From positions 1 through 64,000 of the forward strand of contig WQWM01000008.1 in assembly GCA_009785335.1 (NCBI GenBank): DNA of 64,000 nt, written 5' to 3'. The DNA comes from Oscillospiraceae bacterium. Its GTDB lineage: Bacteria; Bacillota; Clostridia; Oscillospirales; Acutalibacteraceae. Below are positions 15,255-24,281 of the stretch, piece by piece. The notes beneath the pieces were generated by a model. The model worked only from the letters and a program-made list of their open reading frames with translations, had not been told where the DNA came from and did no database searches. The position numbers were made by a program, and so were the translations under genes. The stretch's first letter is position 1. The number at the start of each line of letters is the position of its first letter.

Positions 15255-18200
15255 ATGTCCTGTTTCAGTCATCTGTGGCATGAGTCCCCCGAATTCAATA
15301 GCATTCTCAAGAACATCCATGGGCACAGGCTGCCCATGGGTGTTTTGGGGCTTTCGCCGGTGCACAAAGCGCATGTGATTGCCGCGCTGTGCGAGTCCTT
15401 GCCGCGCCGCGCCATTGTCGTCACGCCAGACGAAGCCGCCGCCACGCGCCTGCGTGATGACCTGCAAGCCTTCGGCGCAAACGCAGTGTTCTACCCCGCG
15501 CGTGACTTATCCCTGCGTCCGAGCGAAAGCCGCTCACGCGAGTTCGAGCACGCACGTCTAGCCGCTCTTGATGCTATGCTGGAAGGGCGTTGCGATATCT
15601 TGACGTGTAGTGTTGAGGCGGCCATGCAGCTCACCGTGCCACCCGATACCCTGCAAAAAAACAGCTTCACCCTCACCGCAAGCGATGAAATCTCCGTCGA
15701 AACCCTTGTAGCACAACTGCTGGGGGCAGGCTTCACCCGCGCCGCTCAAGTGGATGGCCCCGGGCAGTTCGCCCAACGCGGCGGCATCGTAGATGTCTTC
15801 CCGCCGCAGCAAACACAGCCCGTGCGTGTAGAGTTCTGGGGCGAAACCATTGACACCATCGCGCCGTTTGACCCCGAAACCCAGCGCCGCGGCGATAGCA
15901 TCGACCACTTGCGCATCATCCCCGCCAACGAAATCGTGCCCGAAAGTGCCGCGCAACTGCTCGCACTGGTGCAGGATTTCCTCGCAACGGTCAAAGGCAA
16001 GGGCGCGGTGAAGATGAAACAATCGCTGCAAGGCGACATCGCACTGCTCGAAAGCGGCATTCTGCCTACTTCAATTGACCGCTATCTGCCGTTGATCTAC
16101 CCCACCGCCTGCACTGTGCTAAACTATCTCGAACCCGGCGGCTTGGTATTGTTTGCCGAAAGTTTTAACGTGGCGCAGCGTGCTCAAGCCGCCGATAAAC
16201 TCGCACTAGAAGATTTGCGTGGCTTGGTAGACGAAGGCACCCTCACCGCCGACCTAGATAAATTCGCGCTGCGCTGGCCCGAGTTGCTTGAGCTCGCACA
16301 TAGCCGTGGGCTGATCTACATGGATAACCTGCCACGCGGCAGCTTTGATACGCCTGTGAAAGACCTCGTCAGCTTCACTGCACGGCAAACCGGCACCTGG
16401 AACGGCCTGCTCGACCAACTCACCGAAGACGTGGCGCACCTGAAAAGTGACTACGCTTGCGTGGTGTTTGCAAGCACCGAAAAAGCCGCAAAAACCCTCG
16501 CCGGTGACCTCCAAGCCGAGGGCCACAGCGCGCTATATTGTCCCGTGCCGCCCGCTACCATGCCGCGCGGCATCATCACCTGCATGCCGGGTTCGCTTTC
16601 CGCAGGGGCAGAGTACCCCCACGAAAAAGCGCTGCTCATCACCTTCAATCAATCGCGCCGCCAAGCCACTGCCCGAAAGGTCACCAAAGCCAAAGCGAAG
16701 AACGCCTTCAACAGCCTCGGCGAACTGCGCCAAGGCGACTATGTCGTGCACCGCACCCACGGCGTTGGCCTGTTCGAGGGCATCAACACCGTGGCGGCCG
16801 GTGGCGTAGACAAAGATTACATCCAGATTCGCTACAACAAAGGCGACATGCTTTATCTCCCCGTCACCCAGCTCGATCAAGTCACGCGTTACGTCGGCCC
16901 CAGGCAAGACGGCGTGGTCAAGCTCAACCGGCTTGGTGGTGCCGAGTGGAAGAAATCCACCAGCCGCGCCAGTGCCGCCGTGAAGGACTTGGCCAAAGAA
17001 CTCACCGCGCTTTACGCCGAACGCATGCGCGTGAAAGGCCATGCATTCGGTGCAGACATCGACATGCAAAATGACTTCGAACGCCGCTTTGCCTTTGACG
17101 AAACGGCCGACCAACTGCGTTGCATCGACGAAATCAAAGCAGACATGCAGCGCCCCATCCCCATGGATAGACTGCTGTGCGGCGATGTGGGCTTCGGCAA
17201 AACAGAAGTTGCCCTGCGTGCGGCATTCAAATGCGCCGCCGAGGGCAAGCAATGCGCGATACTCGTACCCACCACCATTTTGGCCTATCAACACATGCAA
17301 ACCATCCAGCGCAGATTCGAAGGTTTTCCGCTTGAGTGCGCCATGCTCAGCCGCTTTGTTAGCGCAAACGACACCAAACGCATTCTTGCCGGGCTCAAGC
17401 GCGGCAGCATTGATATCGTCGTCGGCACGCACCGCCTGCTGAACAAACAGCTCGAATTCCGCGACCTCGGGCTGATTATCGTGGACGAAGAGCAACGCTT
17501 TGGCGTAGCACAAAAAGAAAAACTCAAAGAGAGATATCCTACGGTAGATGTACTTACATTGACCGCAACACCCATTCCGCGCACGCTCAACATGGCACTC
17601 AGTGATATCCGCGACATGAGCGTGCTGGAACAAGCCCCGCAAGACCGCACACCCGTGCAAACCTATGTGATGGAACACGACATGGCTTTGCTGGCTCAGG
17701 CCATGCAGCGCGAGCTAAGAAGAAGCGGTCAGGTCTACTACCTGCACAACCGCGTAGAATCCATCGAAAAACGAGCAGCGCAAATCAAAGAGCACCTGCC
17801 CGAAGCCCGCGTGGAAATCGCCCACGGGCAGATGGACGAAGAACAGCTCAGCGACATTTGGCGTCGTCAGCTCGAGGGCGAAATCGACATTCTAGTGTGC
17901 ACCACCATCATCGAAACCGGCATTGACGTGCCAAACGTGAACACATTGATCATCGAAAACGCCGACCGCATGGGTCTTGCCCAGCTGCACCAAATTCGGG
18001 GCAGGGTAGGCCGCAGCACGCGGCGCGCCAGTGCCTATCTCACCTTCCAGCCCGGCCGCGAACTGACGGAAATCGCACAAAGCCGCCTGCAAGCCATCCG
18101 AGAATACACCGAGTTCGGCGCAGGTTTTCAAATCGCCATGCGAGATTTAGAGCTGCGCGGCGCTGGCAGCCTGCTGGGCGCCCAGCAAAGCGGCCACATG

Positions 18201-18743
18201 GAAGCCATCGGCTATGACCTCTTCATGGAAATGCTAGCCGAAGCTGTAGCACAAGAGAAATCTGCGGGCGGCGAGCCAATTGATGCACCGCCATCAAGCA
18301 TGAAAGACACGAAGATCGACCTGCCCATCGACGCCCACATCCCCGAAAGCTATATCCACGAGCTGCGTCATCGCCTAGGCATTTATCGCCGCATCGCAGA
18401 GATTCGCTCACCTGATGACGCTGACGACGTGGTCGATGAGCTCATCGACCGCTTTGGCGAGCCGCCCGCACCCGTGCTGGGGTTGATAGACATTGCCCTT
18501 GTGCGTGCCGCAGCCGCCAAGTGCGGCATCTACGAAGTGGGCACCAGCGGCGAGCGCGCCACGCTATATATCGAGCAGCTGAACATGCAGCACATTCACG
18601 CCATGAGCGAGGTCATGCCCGGTCGCGTGGCCGTTAACGCAGGTTCAGGCAAACCATTCATTGCCATCAAGCTGGCCAAGAATGAGAGTTTGCTGCGCAC
18701 GCTGCGAAAAGCACTTGACGCAGCAGGTGATTTTGTGGTATAA
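15255..18743 (+). CDS. mfd: Transcription-repair coupling factor Mfd
   Basis: 1162 aa, normal length. UvrB-homology N-terminal part (QRGGIVDVFPP near residue 170), the RNA-polymerase-interaction domain (QGDYVVHRTHGVGLFEG, about 495), then the RecG-like translocase with Walker A GDVGFGKTEVAL (about 643), the DEEQ box IVDEEQRFGV (about 745), motif III TLTATPIPRTL and motif VI QIRGRVGRS. A C-terminal TRCF domain completes it. Mfd pushes RNA polymerase off lesions and recruits UvrA. The start at 15255 has only a weak ribosome-binding site. The last codons and the stop lie in the left 14-mer of the 93-bp repeat, so the element supplies the gene's stop codon. Confidence 0.96.
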   Translation: MSCFSHLWHESPEFNSILKNIHGHRLPMGVLGLSPVHKAHVIAALCESLPRRAIVVTPDEAAATRLRDDLQAFGANAVFYPARDLSLRPSESRSREFEHARLAALDAMLEGRCDILTCSVEAAMQLTVPPDTLQKNSFTLTASDEISVETLVAQLLGAGFTRAAQVDGPGQFAQRGGIVDVFPPQQTQPVRVEFWGETIDTIAPFDPETQRRGDSIDHLRIIPANEIVPESAAQLLALVQDFLATVKGKGAVKMKQSLQGDIALLESGILPTSIDRYLPLIYPTACTVLNYLEPGGLVLFAESFNVAQRAQAADKLALEDLRGLVDEGTLTADLDKFALRWPELLELAHSRGLIYMDNLPRGSFDTPVKDLVSFTARQTGTWNGLLDQLTEDVAHLKSDYACVVFASTEKAAKTLAGDLQAEGHSALYCPVPPATMPRGIITCMPGSLSAGAEYPHEKALLITFNQSRRQATARKVTKAKAKNAFNSLGELRQGDYVVHRTHGVGLFEGINTVAAGGVDKDYIQIRYNKGDMLYLPVTQLDQVTRYVGPRQDGVVKLNRLGGAEWKKSTSRASAAVKDLAKELTALYAERMRVKGHAFGADIDMQNDFERRFAFDETADQLRCIDEIKADMQRPIPMDRLLCGDVGFGKTEVALRAAFKCAAEGKQCAILVPTTILAYQHMQTIQRRFEGFPLECAMLSRFVSANDTKRILAGLKRGSIDIVVGTHRLLNKQLEFRDLGLIIVDEEQRFGVAQKEKLKERYPTVDVLTLTATPIPRTLNMALSDIRDMSVLEQAPQDRTPVQTYVMEHDMALLAQAMQRELRRSGQVYYLHNRVESIEKRAAQIKEHLPEARVEIAHGQMDEEQLSDIWRRQLEGEIDILVCTTIIETGIDVPNVNTLIIENADRMGLAQLHQIRGRVGRSTRRASAYLTFQPGRELTEIAQSRLQAIREYTEFGAGFQIAMRDLELRGAGSLLGAQQSGHMEAIGYDLFMEMLAEAVAQEKSAGGEPIDAPPSSMKDTKIDLPIDAHIPESYIHELRHRLGIYRRIAEIRSPDDADDVVDELIDRFGEPPAPVLGLIDIALVRAAAAKCGIYEVGTSGERATLYIEQLNMQHIHAMSEVMPGRVAVNAGSGKPFIAIKLAKNESLLRTLRKALDAAGDFVV

Positions 18744-18827
18744 TAGACACAGAACACTGCGGCTTGATGTGACGCGATTAACGCACAGCGAAGCGACAGA
18801 GCTCACCGCAGGTGTGGTATAATAGAC
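18735..18827 (+). repeat. 93-bp element with terminal 14-bp direct repeats, copy 2
   Basis: GTGGTATAATAGAC at 18735-18748 and 18814-18827 bound a 79-bp unit that by eye is identical to 2211-2289. The first TATAAT provides the mfd stop codon (TAA); the second lies 33 nt upstream of the toxin-antitoxin start and is the best -10 candidate for that operon. Confidence 0.85.
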
Positions 18828-18855
18828 GTATATACTGTCTTGAGGAGGTCGCGCA

Positions 18856-19095
18856 ATGGAACAGGTGAAAGGTACGCCGCGCAAAGTCATGCGCATCAGG
18901 TCACGTTTGCCGCAAAAACATGATCATATGCCCCAGCTGCTGGCCGACTTGGAAAGCGGAAAAATCACAACCGAGGAATTTTTCTGGCACAAGCGCGTGT
19001 GTGAAGAGCTGGACAAAACTTGGGCTGAGTCACAAAAACTAGGCTACAAATGGTTGACGTTAGAAGAATTCTGGGAAGGATTTGATGACGTTTGA
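18856..19095 (+). CDS. Putative antitoxin of a ParE/RelE-type module
   Basis: 79 aa, charged, no membrane segment; no known antitoxin fold is recognised (no clear ribbon-helix-helix or AbrB motif). It carries a basic N-terminal third (GTPRKVMRIRSRLPQK) and an acidic aromatic C-terminal tail (WLTLEEFWEGFDDV) that could wrap a toxin. GAGGAGG lies 7 nt before the ATG. Its stop overlaps the start of the toxin gene (TTGA), the arrangement expected for a toxin-antitoxin operon. The antitoxin role is inferred from position. Confidence 0.65.
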   Translation: MEQVKGTPRKVMRIRSRLPQKHDHMPQLLADLESGKITTEEFFWHKRVCEELDKTWAESQKLGYKWLTLEEFWEGFDDV

Positions 19096-19385
19096 ATTAC
19101 CATGTAATTGTTGACCCCGGCGCAAAGCAAGACTTGAGCAAAATCAAACGCTACCTATCAAAATTCTATCCCGGCACACCCAAGCGTTTTCAAGCTGCAT
19201 TGAACCATGAGCTAAAGCTGCTCACCTTTTGCCCCGGTGGAGTGCGCTACGAACAAAAGCCACACTACCGCAAATGCGTTTTCTACAACAACTACGTCAT
19301 GTTTTACACCGTGAATGAACGCGCCAAAACCATATGCATTCAACGCATCTTCCATGGCAGCCAAGATATAACAAACATAATTTAA
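19092..19385 (+). CDS. ParE/RelE-superfamily toxin
   Basis: 97 aa starting on TTG. Typical features: VDPGAKQDLSKIKRYLSKFY in helix 1-2, then a beta-sheet core with YRKCVFYNNYVMFYTVNE and the C-terminal IQRIFHGSQDI, matching the 'I.RI.H..RD' end of the superfamily. RelE members cut mRNA in the ribosome and ParE members poison gyrase; the sequence alone does not tell which. Translation is coupled to the upstream antitoxin gene through a 4-base overlap. Confidence 0.82.
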   Translation: MNYHVIVDPGAKQDLSKIKRYLSKFYPGTPKRFQAALNHELKLLTFCPGGVRYEQKPHYRKCVFYNNYVMFYTVNERAKTICIQRIFHGSQDITNII

Positions 19386-19404
19386 CCGTGAAGGAGAGAT
19401 TTTT

Positions 19405-20742
19405 ATGGGACTGATTAGACAAGCGGTGGGTTCACTGCGCTCAAGCGCCGCAGGCGTGCGCGACGAAATGTTTCGCGAGTTTTTCTATGCCGATGCCCTG
19501 CCGGTTGACGTGCTGATGATTCGTGGGCAAAAACGCAACACCGAGCGCGGCCGCAACCAAGGCAGCGACAACGTCATCACCAACGGCTCAATTGTAGCCG
19601 TTGCCGACGGCCAATGCATGATCATCACCGACCAAGGCCGCGTCACCGAACTGTGCGCCGAACCCGGTGAGTTCATCTACGACAGCGGCACCGAGGCCAG
19701 CATCATGTATGGCGGGCTGGGCAAGGGCATTGTCAGCAGCTTCAAGCAAATTGGCCGCCGCTTCACCTTTGGCGGCGAAATCCCCAAAGAACAACGTGTG
19801 TATTACATCAACACGCGTGAGATTGCCGGCAACAAATACGGCACCGTCAATCCCGTGCCGTTTCGCGTGGTAGACCAAAACATCGGCCTAGATATCGACA
19901 TTTCTATCCGCACCAACGGCGAGTTCAGCTACCGCATCGTAGATCCCATTATTTTCTACACCAACGTGGCCGGCAATGTCACCACGCAATATAACCGCAA
20001 CGAAATCGACAGCATGCTGCGCACCGAGCTGCTCACCGCCCTGCAACCAGCCTTTGCGCGCATTTCGGCCATGGGTATCCGCTATAGCGCCTTGCCCGGC
20101 CACACCACCGAAATCACGCAAGCCCTCAACGAAATCCTCAGCGACAAATGGACGCAAAAACGCGGTTTTGCTGTGTTTTCCTTTGGCATGAACTCCGTTT
20201 CAGCACCACCCGAAGACGAAGAGATGATAAAACAACTGCAGCGCAAAGCCGTGATGCGTGATCCCAGCATGGCGGCCGCTGCACTCACCATGGCGCAAGC
20301 CGATGCCATGCGCGGTGCCGCAGCCAACGAAGGCGGCGCAATGATGGGCTTCATGGGCCTCGGCATGGCGCAGCAAGCTGGTGGTGTCAACGCCCAGCAG
20401 CTGTTCCAAATGCAGCAGCAACAAGCACAACAACCGCCTATGGCACCGCCGCCCGCAGCTCCACCGCAGGTGGATGGCTGGGCATGCAACTGCGGCGTAA
20501 CCAGTTATGGTCGTTTTTGCCATGAATGCGGCAGTGGCAAGCCAGTGGCTGCACCCCCGCAAGCCACCACCCAAGACGGTAACGGCTGGGCATGCGCCTG
20601 CGGCGAAAACAACCAAGGCAGATTCTGCCACGAATGCGGCAACCCACGCCCCGCACCCGCACAATGCAGCGGCTGCAGCTGGCAACCCGCCGATGGCGTA
20701 GCACCGCGCTTCTGTCCCGAATGCGGGCAGGCGTTTGGGTAA
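19405..20742 (+). CDS. SPFH-domain protein with C-terminal zinc ribbons (YdjI/virion-core type)
   Basis: 445 aa. The SPFH-like domain spans about 20-270 (NGSIVAVADGQCMIITDQGRV, then IDISIRTNGEFSYRIVDP). A Met/Gln/Ala-rich low-complexity linker follows (about 285-355), then three Cys4 zinc ribbons: CNCG...CHECG, CACG...CHECG and CSGC...CPECG. This is the YdjI architecture; in Bacillus it is linked to membrane-stress response with PspA-like proteins. The protein lacks an N-terminal membrane helix. A PspC-domain gene lies at 29176 but is not adjacent. GGAGAG precedes the ATG. Confidence 0.87.
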   Translation: MGLIRQAVGSLRSSAAGVRDEMFREFFYADALPVDVLMIRGQKRNTERGRNQGSDNVITNGSIVAVADGQCMIITDQGRVTELCAEPGEFIYDSGTEASIMYGGLGKGIVSSFKQIGRRFTFGGEIPKEQRVYYINTREIAGNKYGTVNPVPFRVVDQNIGLDIDISIRTNGEFSYRIVDPIIFYTNVAGNVTTQYNRNEIDSMLRTELLTALQPAFARISAMGIRYSALPGHTTEITQALNEILSDKWTQKRGFAVFSFGMNSVSAPPEDEEMIKQLQRKAVMRDPSMAAAALTMAQADAMRGAAANEGGAMMGFMGLGMAQQAGGVNAQQLFQMQQQQAQQPPMAPPPAAPPQVDGWACNCGVTSYGRFCHECGSGKPVAAPPQATTQDGNGWACACGENNQGRFCHECGNPRPAPAQCSGCSWQPADGVAPRFCPECGQAFG

Positions 20743-20762
20743 GTAACTGTAACGCGAAGTAT

Positions 20763-21022
20763 GTTACTTTTTTTGCAAAAAAAGTAACCAAAAAAACCTA
20801 GCCGCTTCGCGGTGGATATTTATGATAAGTCGAAGAAACAAGCCCCAGCTCCTCTCCTCTGGAGGGAGCTCCCCGAGTCGCGAGGGGTGAGGGAGGGGTG
20901 CGGAGCACAAAAACCTAGCCGCTTCACGGTGGATATTTATGATAAGTCGAAGAAACAAGCCCCAGCTCCTCTCCTCTGGAGGGAGCTCCCCGAGTCGCGA
21001 GGGGTGAGGGAGGGGTGCGGAG
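20763..21022. repeat. T-rich hairpin and 117-bp tandem duplication
   Basis: GTTACTTTTTTTGC-AAAAAAAGTAAC (20763-20788) is followed by two direct copies of a 117-bp unit (20797-20913 and 20914-21022) running from CCTAGCCGCTTC(G/A)CGGTGGA to GGGGTGCGGAGC. The units differ at only one or two bases (TTCGCGG vs TTCACGG), so the duplication is recent. No gene is visible in 20743-21241. Confidence 0.88.
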
Positions 21023-21074
21023 CGATTGCATTTCACGCAACCTAGGGCGTATCTTCAAATTTATGAAGTGCCTA

Positions 21075-21175
21075 AAATCAGCATGTAGGGGCGGATGCGA
21101 ATCCGCCCGAAAGCTTGATAGGGAGCTCCCGACCCCGGGGAGGGTGAGGGAGGGGTGCGGAGCACAAAATAAAGT
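21075..21175. repeat. REP-like palindrome plus module fragment
   Basis: GCATGTAGGGGCGGATGCGA-ATCCGCCCG followed by GAGCTCCCGACCCCGGGGAGGGTGAGGGAGG. The same elements recur at 23820-23990. Confidence 0.7.
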
Positions 21176-21241
21176 AAAATTCCCCCACAAAGAAGGATTT
21201 TTCCCCACTCGCACGACAAAGAAGATAAAGGGAGGTATGGT

Positions 21242-22060
21242 ATGAAAAAGAAAGTACTTGGGCTATTCATTGCCCTGATGATGCTGGCAGCCATGGGCTA
21301 CACTTATTCTGCGTCGGCCCTGCTGGACGCAGATGATGAAGTGCCCGGTGGTGACTATAATCAAGTGATTGTGCACGAAACCACCACTGTGCCCATCCCC
21401 ACATTCGACCCAGGCAATCAATATACCACACAAGAGTGGACAGTTACCGACGCAGACGGCAACCTCACGCCGCCGCCTGCCACCACAGCACCGCCGCGTT
21501 TCACCAACCGGCCGGCACGCACCCACCCAAATATTCCCTGGACCCCACCGCTGAATTTCTTTCACTATGAAGGCGGTGACGTGATTGGCCGCGACTGGGT
21601 GTGCTATGCATGCGCGGGCTTGGATTTCTGTATCCACTGGATGGAGTATATGGGGCACGACGTTGCGGCCTTTAACCCCGACGATGAAGGCTTTGAAGAT
21701 GAAGAACCCGAGATGTATTTCGTGCAGTTAGGCTATGCATATGAGAATATCTCCCATGCAACGCCGTTTGCCTTCAACTGGTTGCTCATTGGTGCTGGCG
21801 GTGGCGTGCTATTGCTTGCCATTGTGGTTGTTGTGCTGCTGTTGTTGCGCGGCAAACGTGAAACCGTCGCTGCACAAACGGTATTGCTGGGGCAAGATGA
21901 CAACTTTGTGGACGACAACGTGGTAGAAAACAACCCGGCGGAGCAAAACCCTCCCGCCGAAGATTTGCCCCACGAAGATGAAATCAACCACGACGAAACA
22001 GCCACAGACTTGCCAGACGAAGAAATGACCTTTAGCGACACCCCCGGCGACGAAGAATAA
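21242..22060 (+). CDS. Membrane-anchored extracellular protein of unknown function
   Basis: 272 aa. Signal peptide at the start (MKKKVLGLFIALMMLAAM), an extracellular domain of about 150 residues with a Thr/Pro-rich part and a cysteine pair in CYACAGLDFC, a single transmembrane helix at about 180-202 (WLLIGAGGGVLLLAIVVV), then RGKRE and a strongly acidic cytoplasmic tail rich in Asp, Glu and Asn. Type I topology. No family recognised. GGGAGG is 8 nt upstream of the ATG. Confidence 0.7.
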   Translation: MKKKVLGLFIALMMLAAMGYTYSASALLDADDEVPGGDYNQVIVHETTTVPIPTFDPGNQYTTQEWTVTDADGNLTPPPATTAPPRFTNRPARTHPNIPWTPPLNFFHYEGGDVIGRDWVCYACAGLDFCIHWMEYMGHDVAAFNPDDEGFEDEEPEMYFVQLGYAYENISHATPFAFNWLLIGAGGGVLLLAIVVVVLLLLRGKRETVAAQTVLLGQDDNFVDDNVVENNPAEQNPPAEDLPHEDEINHDETATDLPDEEMTFSDTPGDEE

Positions 22061-22061
22061 A

Positions 22062-22094
22062 GCTATGTAGGGGCGGATGCAAAATCCGCCCGTT
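22062..22094. repeat. REP-like palindrome at a convergent gene junction
   Basis: TGTAGGGGCGGATGC-AAAATCCGCCCGTTTTTATT; the T-run gives it terminator quality for the plus-strand gene ending at 22060. Confidence 0.75.
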
Positions 22095-22095
22095 T

Positions 22096-22800
22096 TTATT
22101 CCACATGTGCGTGATAATACACTTCGCCCGGCTGCAGCACCATGCCCCGCTGGGCAAACAATTCGCTCACGGTCACCATCTGCCAGCCCTGCGCATGCAA
22201 TTGTTCAATCAAACGCAACGCAGCCTGCTGTGTAAAGCCAAAAATGTCATGCATCAGAATAATATCACCATCGCGCAAGTTCGCAAGCACGTTATCAACC
22301 ATTTTTTCAACCTCGCGCATGCACTGCTGTTCACCGCGCGCAGGGCAAAGCTCATCGCAGTGCTTCCAGTCTTGCGTGTCCACGCTCCAGTGAATGATGG
22401 GCAAGCCAGCATGCAAGCGCAAGCGCGTGTTTATCGATCCATATGGCGGCCGCAATAGGCTAGGCGGTCGGCCGCTATATTGCTCAATGGCCTGTGCAGT
22501 GCGCTGCAAATCATCGCACAGGTTTGCGGCGCCGAGTTGAGTCAACCGCGCGTGCCCCCATGAGTGTCCGCCGATTTCATGCCCGCGTCTCACCATTCGG
22601 CGCAGAATCTTTGGATAATCTTCACAGCGGTTGCCCAGCACAAAAAAAGTGCCGCGCCCATCAACATTTTCCAGTGCATCCAAAATATGCGTGGTCACCT
22701 TGCTGGGGCCGTCGTCAAAAGTCAGGGCAACGCTGCCCTGCGCCGCCGCTGGAATAGAAAACACAGCCAGCAACGCAATCGTCAATAGTAGTTTTCGCAT
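22096..22800 (-). CDS. Secreted polysaccharide deacetylase (NodB fold)
   Basis: 234 aa from ATG 22800 (AAGGGGG upstream), with signal peptide MRKLLLTIALLAVFSIPAAA. The five NodB motifs are present: TFDDGPS (catalytic base and metal Asp), HSWGH (metal His pair), RPPYG, the W-S-V-D-T-QDW segment and LMHD. This is the PdaA/PgdA-type carbohydrate esterase family 4, which removes N-acetyl groups from peptidoglycan or chitin-like glycans. In a spore former a cortex role is possible, but the short length does not discriminate. Confidence 0.92.
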   Translation of the reverse strand: MRKLLLTIALLAVFSIPAAAQGSVALTFDDGPSKVTTHILDALENVDGRGTFFVLGNRCEDYPKILRRMVRRGHEIGGHSWGHARLTQLGAANLCDDLQRTAQAIEQYSGRPPSLLRPPYGSINTRLRLHAGLPIIHWSVDTQDWKHCDELCPARGEQQCMREVEKMVDNVLANLRDGDIILMHDIFGFTQQAALRLIEQLHAQGWQMVTVSELFAQRGMVLQPGEVYYHAHVE

Positions 22801-22840
22801 GTTGCGCCCCCTTTCTTGCCTTAGTATGGGCGCATGGAAG

Positions 22841-22869
22841 TTGACACACACGTGGGAATGTGTTACAAT
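22841..22869 (+). promoter_or_regulatory. Promoter of the Thr-rich lipoprotein gene
   Basis: TTGACA (22841-22846), 17-nt spacer, TACAAT (22864-22869); divergent from the deacetylase gene. Confidence 0.8.
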
Positions 22870-22900
22870 GGGGTGGAAAAATAATGAAAGGGCGATGCAG

Positions 22901-23371
22901 ATGAGGAAGATAGTGACGGCTTTACTTGCGCTTTTGTTGCTGACAGGCTGCGGATCCGCAACCGTGGCGAACAACAATAACTATACCAGCGAAACAACCA
23001 CAACGATCTACGACACAACCGCGCAAACAACCAAGCCACCCACTACCACCACACAGCCAACAACAATAACCGAAGCCTTCAACACCGCACTGGTGCTGGG
23101 CATGTGGGTGCCCTGGCCAGGTTTACCCGCACCAGAGCTCCCCGATGACCACTTCATCGTTGTGCACGAAATGACCTTTCCGCACATAGCCCGCTACAAC
23201 GTTGAGCTTATTTCAGCGCAGCGCAGCGGCAATCGCACTGTGCTCAACGTCAGCTTCGCGCAAGAGGGCGGCGGGCTCACCGCATTAATGAACGGCGCGA
23301 TCTTCGTGGCCCTGTGCAACACGCTTTACGGTCACGAAATCATCATCAACCCCACCCAAATTCGAGGATAA
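22901..23371 (+). CDS. Lipoprotein with threonine-rich stalk
   Basis: 156 aa from ATG 22901 (AAAGGG about 9 nt upstream). Lipobox LLTGC near residue 14-17, then a stalk of about 40 residues dominated by Thr (TTTTQPTT-type runs) and a C-terminal domain of about 100 residues with alternating strands (HFIVVHEMTF; RTVLNVSFAQEG). No family recognised. Such Thr-rich linkers occur in several envelope proteins of this window (21242, 45161, 55959) and are probably cell-wall spacers. Confidence 0.7.
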   Translation: MRKIVTALLALLLLTGCGSATVANNNNYTSETTTTIYDTTAQTTKPPTTTTQPTTITEAFNTALVLGMWVPWPGLPAPELPDDHFIVVHEMTFPHIARYNVELISAQRSGNRTVLNVSFAQEGGGLTALMNGAIFVALCNTLYGHEIIINPTQIRG

Positions 23372-23387
23372 TCCCCCCAAAAAACAA

Positions 23388-23420
23388 CACCCACACCACT
23401 TACGGTGCGGGTGATTTTTA
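23388..23420 (+). terminator. Terminator after the Thr-rich lipoprotein
   Basis: CACCCACACC (23388-23397) pairs with GGTGCGGGTG (23404-23413) with one mismatch, followed by ATTTTTA. The upstream side has AAAAAA, so it may work in both directions. Confidence 0.85.
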
Positions 23421-23690
23421 TGCACTTATCTCACGCTATTTTTTTCGGAAAATTTAAAAAAAACACAATTTTCCACGGACTTTTCGTAAAATCGCCATTT
23501 TCGCGCAAAAAAGTGCGCAGAAAAGCGGGTTTTGTTGGATTATATGGAGGGGTAAATTGCAAGCAGGCCACTGTTGGCGTGAAAAAACGCTCTTCGAGAT
23601 GGTTTTTCATGCCCACAAGCTACACTGCGCGCAACCACGGCAAGAGCTCTGCCGAACACCCTAACATGTACCTTGACAATTGAATAATTT
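23421..23690. other. AT-rich gap with no recognisable gene
   Basis: About 270 bp, richer in A/T than its surroundings, with runs such as GAAAATTTAAAAAAAACAC and a TTGACAATTG near 23671. Short open frames on both strands have no ribosome-binding site and no family resemblance. I see no RNA gene signature. Confidence 0.4.
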
Positions 23691-23691
23691 C

Positions 23692-24281
23692 GCGTCAACA
23701 TGTAGGGGCGGCAACCTGCCGCCCGTGAACTTTATGGCAACATTAAGAGGATCGGGCGGATACTATCCGCCCCTACACGAGCAAAAATTACGCTCGTTTT
23801 CCTCTTAAGCCTCAGCTCCCTCTTGTAGAGGGAGCTCCCCGAGCCGCGAGGGGTGAGGGAGGGGTGCGGAGCACGACTACACTCGTCCGAGAAATCCTCG
23901 CTCCGCGAACCTTCCTCACCCTCCCCGAGTTAACCACCCCACAAATGCAAGCATTTCCGGGGACCCCGGGGTCGGGAGCTCCTTCCAGGGGAAGGAGCTA
24001 AGGCTTTCTTTTTCGACTTACATAAATAATCCCCCGCGAAGCGTCTAGGTTTTTGGGTACTTTTTTTCAAAAAACCACCTGCGGTGGGGCTCCTCGCTTC
24101 GCGGCAACACCTACAACATCCATAAATAATCCCCCGCGAAGCGTCTAGGTTTTTTGGTTCTTTTTTTCAAAAAACCACCTGCGGTGGGGCTCCTCGCTTC
24201 GCGGCAACACCTACAACATCCATAAAAATCCCCCGCGAAGCGGCATAGGTTTTTTTGGTTCTTTTTTTGCAAAAAAAGAAC
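23692..24281. repeat. Dense repeat array with 100-bp tandem units
   Basis: In order: an inverted pair of REP-like palindromes (23700-23780), two inverted GAGGGAGCTCCCCGAG / CTCCTTCC modules (23815-24000) with ACAAATGCAAGCATTTC-CGGGG between, then two full and one partial direct copies of a 100-bp unit starting CATAAATAATCCCCCGCGAA (24021, 24121, 24221), and finally the hairpin GTTCTTTTTTTGC-AAAAAAAGAAC (24258-24281). No gene in about 600 bp. Confidence 0.88.

Noticed and set aside
23405-23683. 92-codon plus-strand ORF in the AT-rich gap
   Set aside because: Starts inside a terminator, has no ribosome-binding site and shows no recognisable domain; an overlapping minus-strand ORF is equally plausible.
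23660-23690. CTTGACAATTGAATAA as a mobile-element or recombinase leader
   Set aside because: Only a short phrase; no recombinase, relaxase or integrase gene lies nearby.
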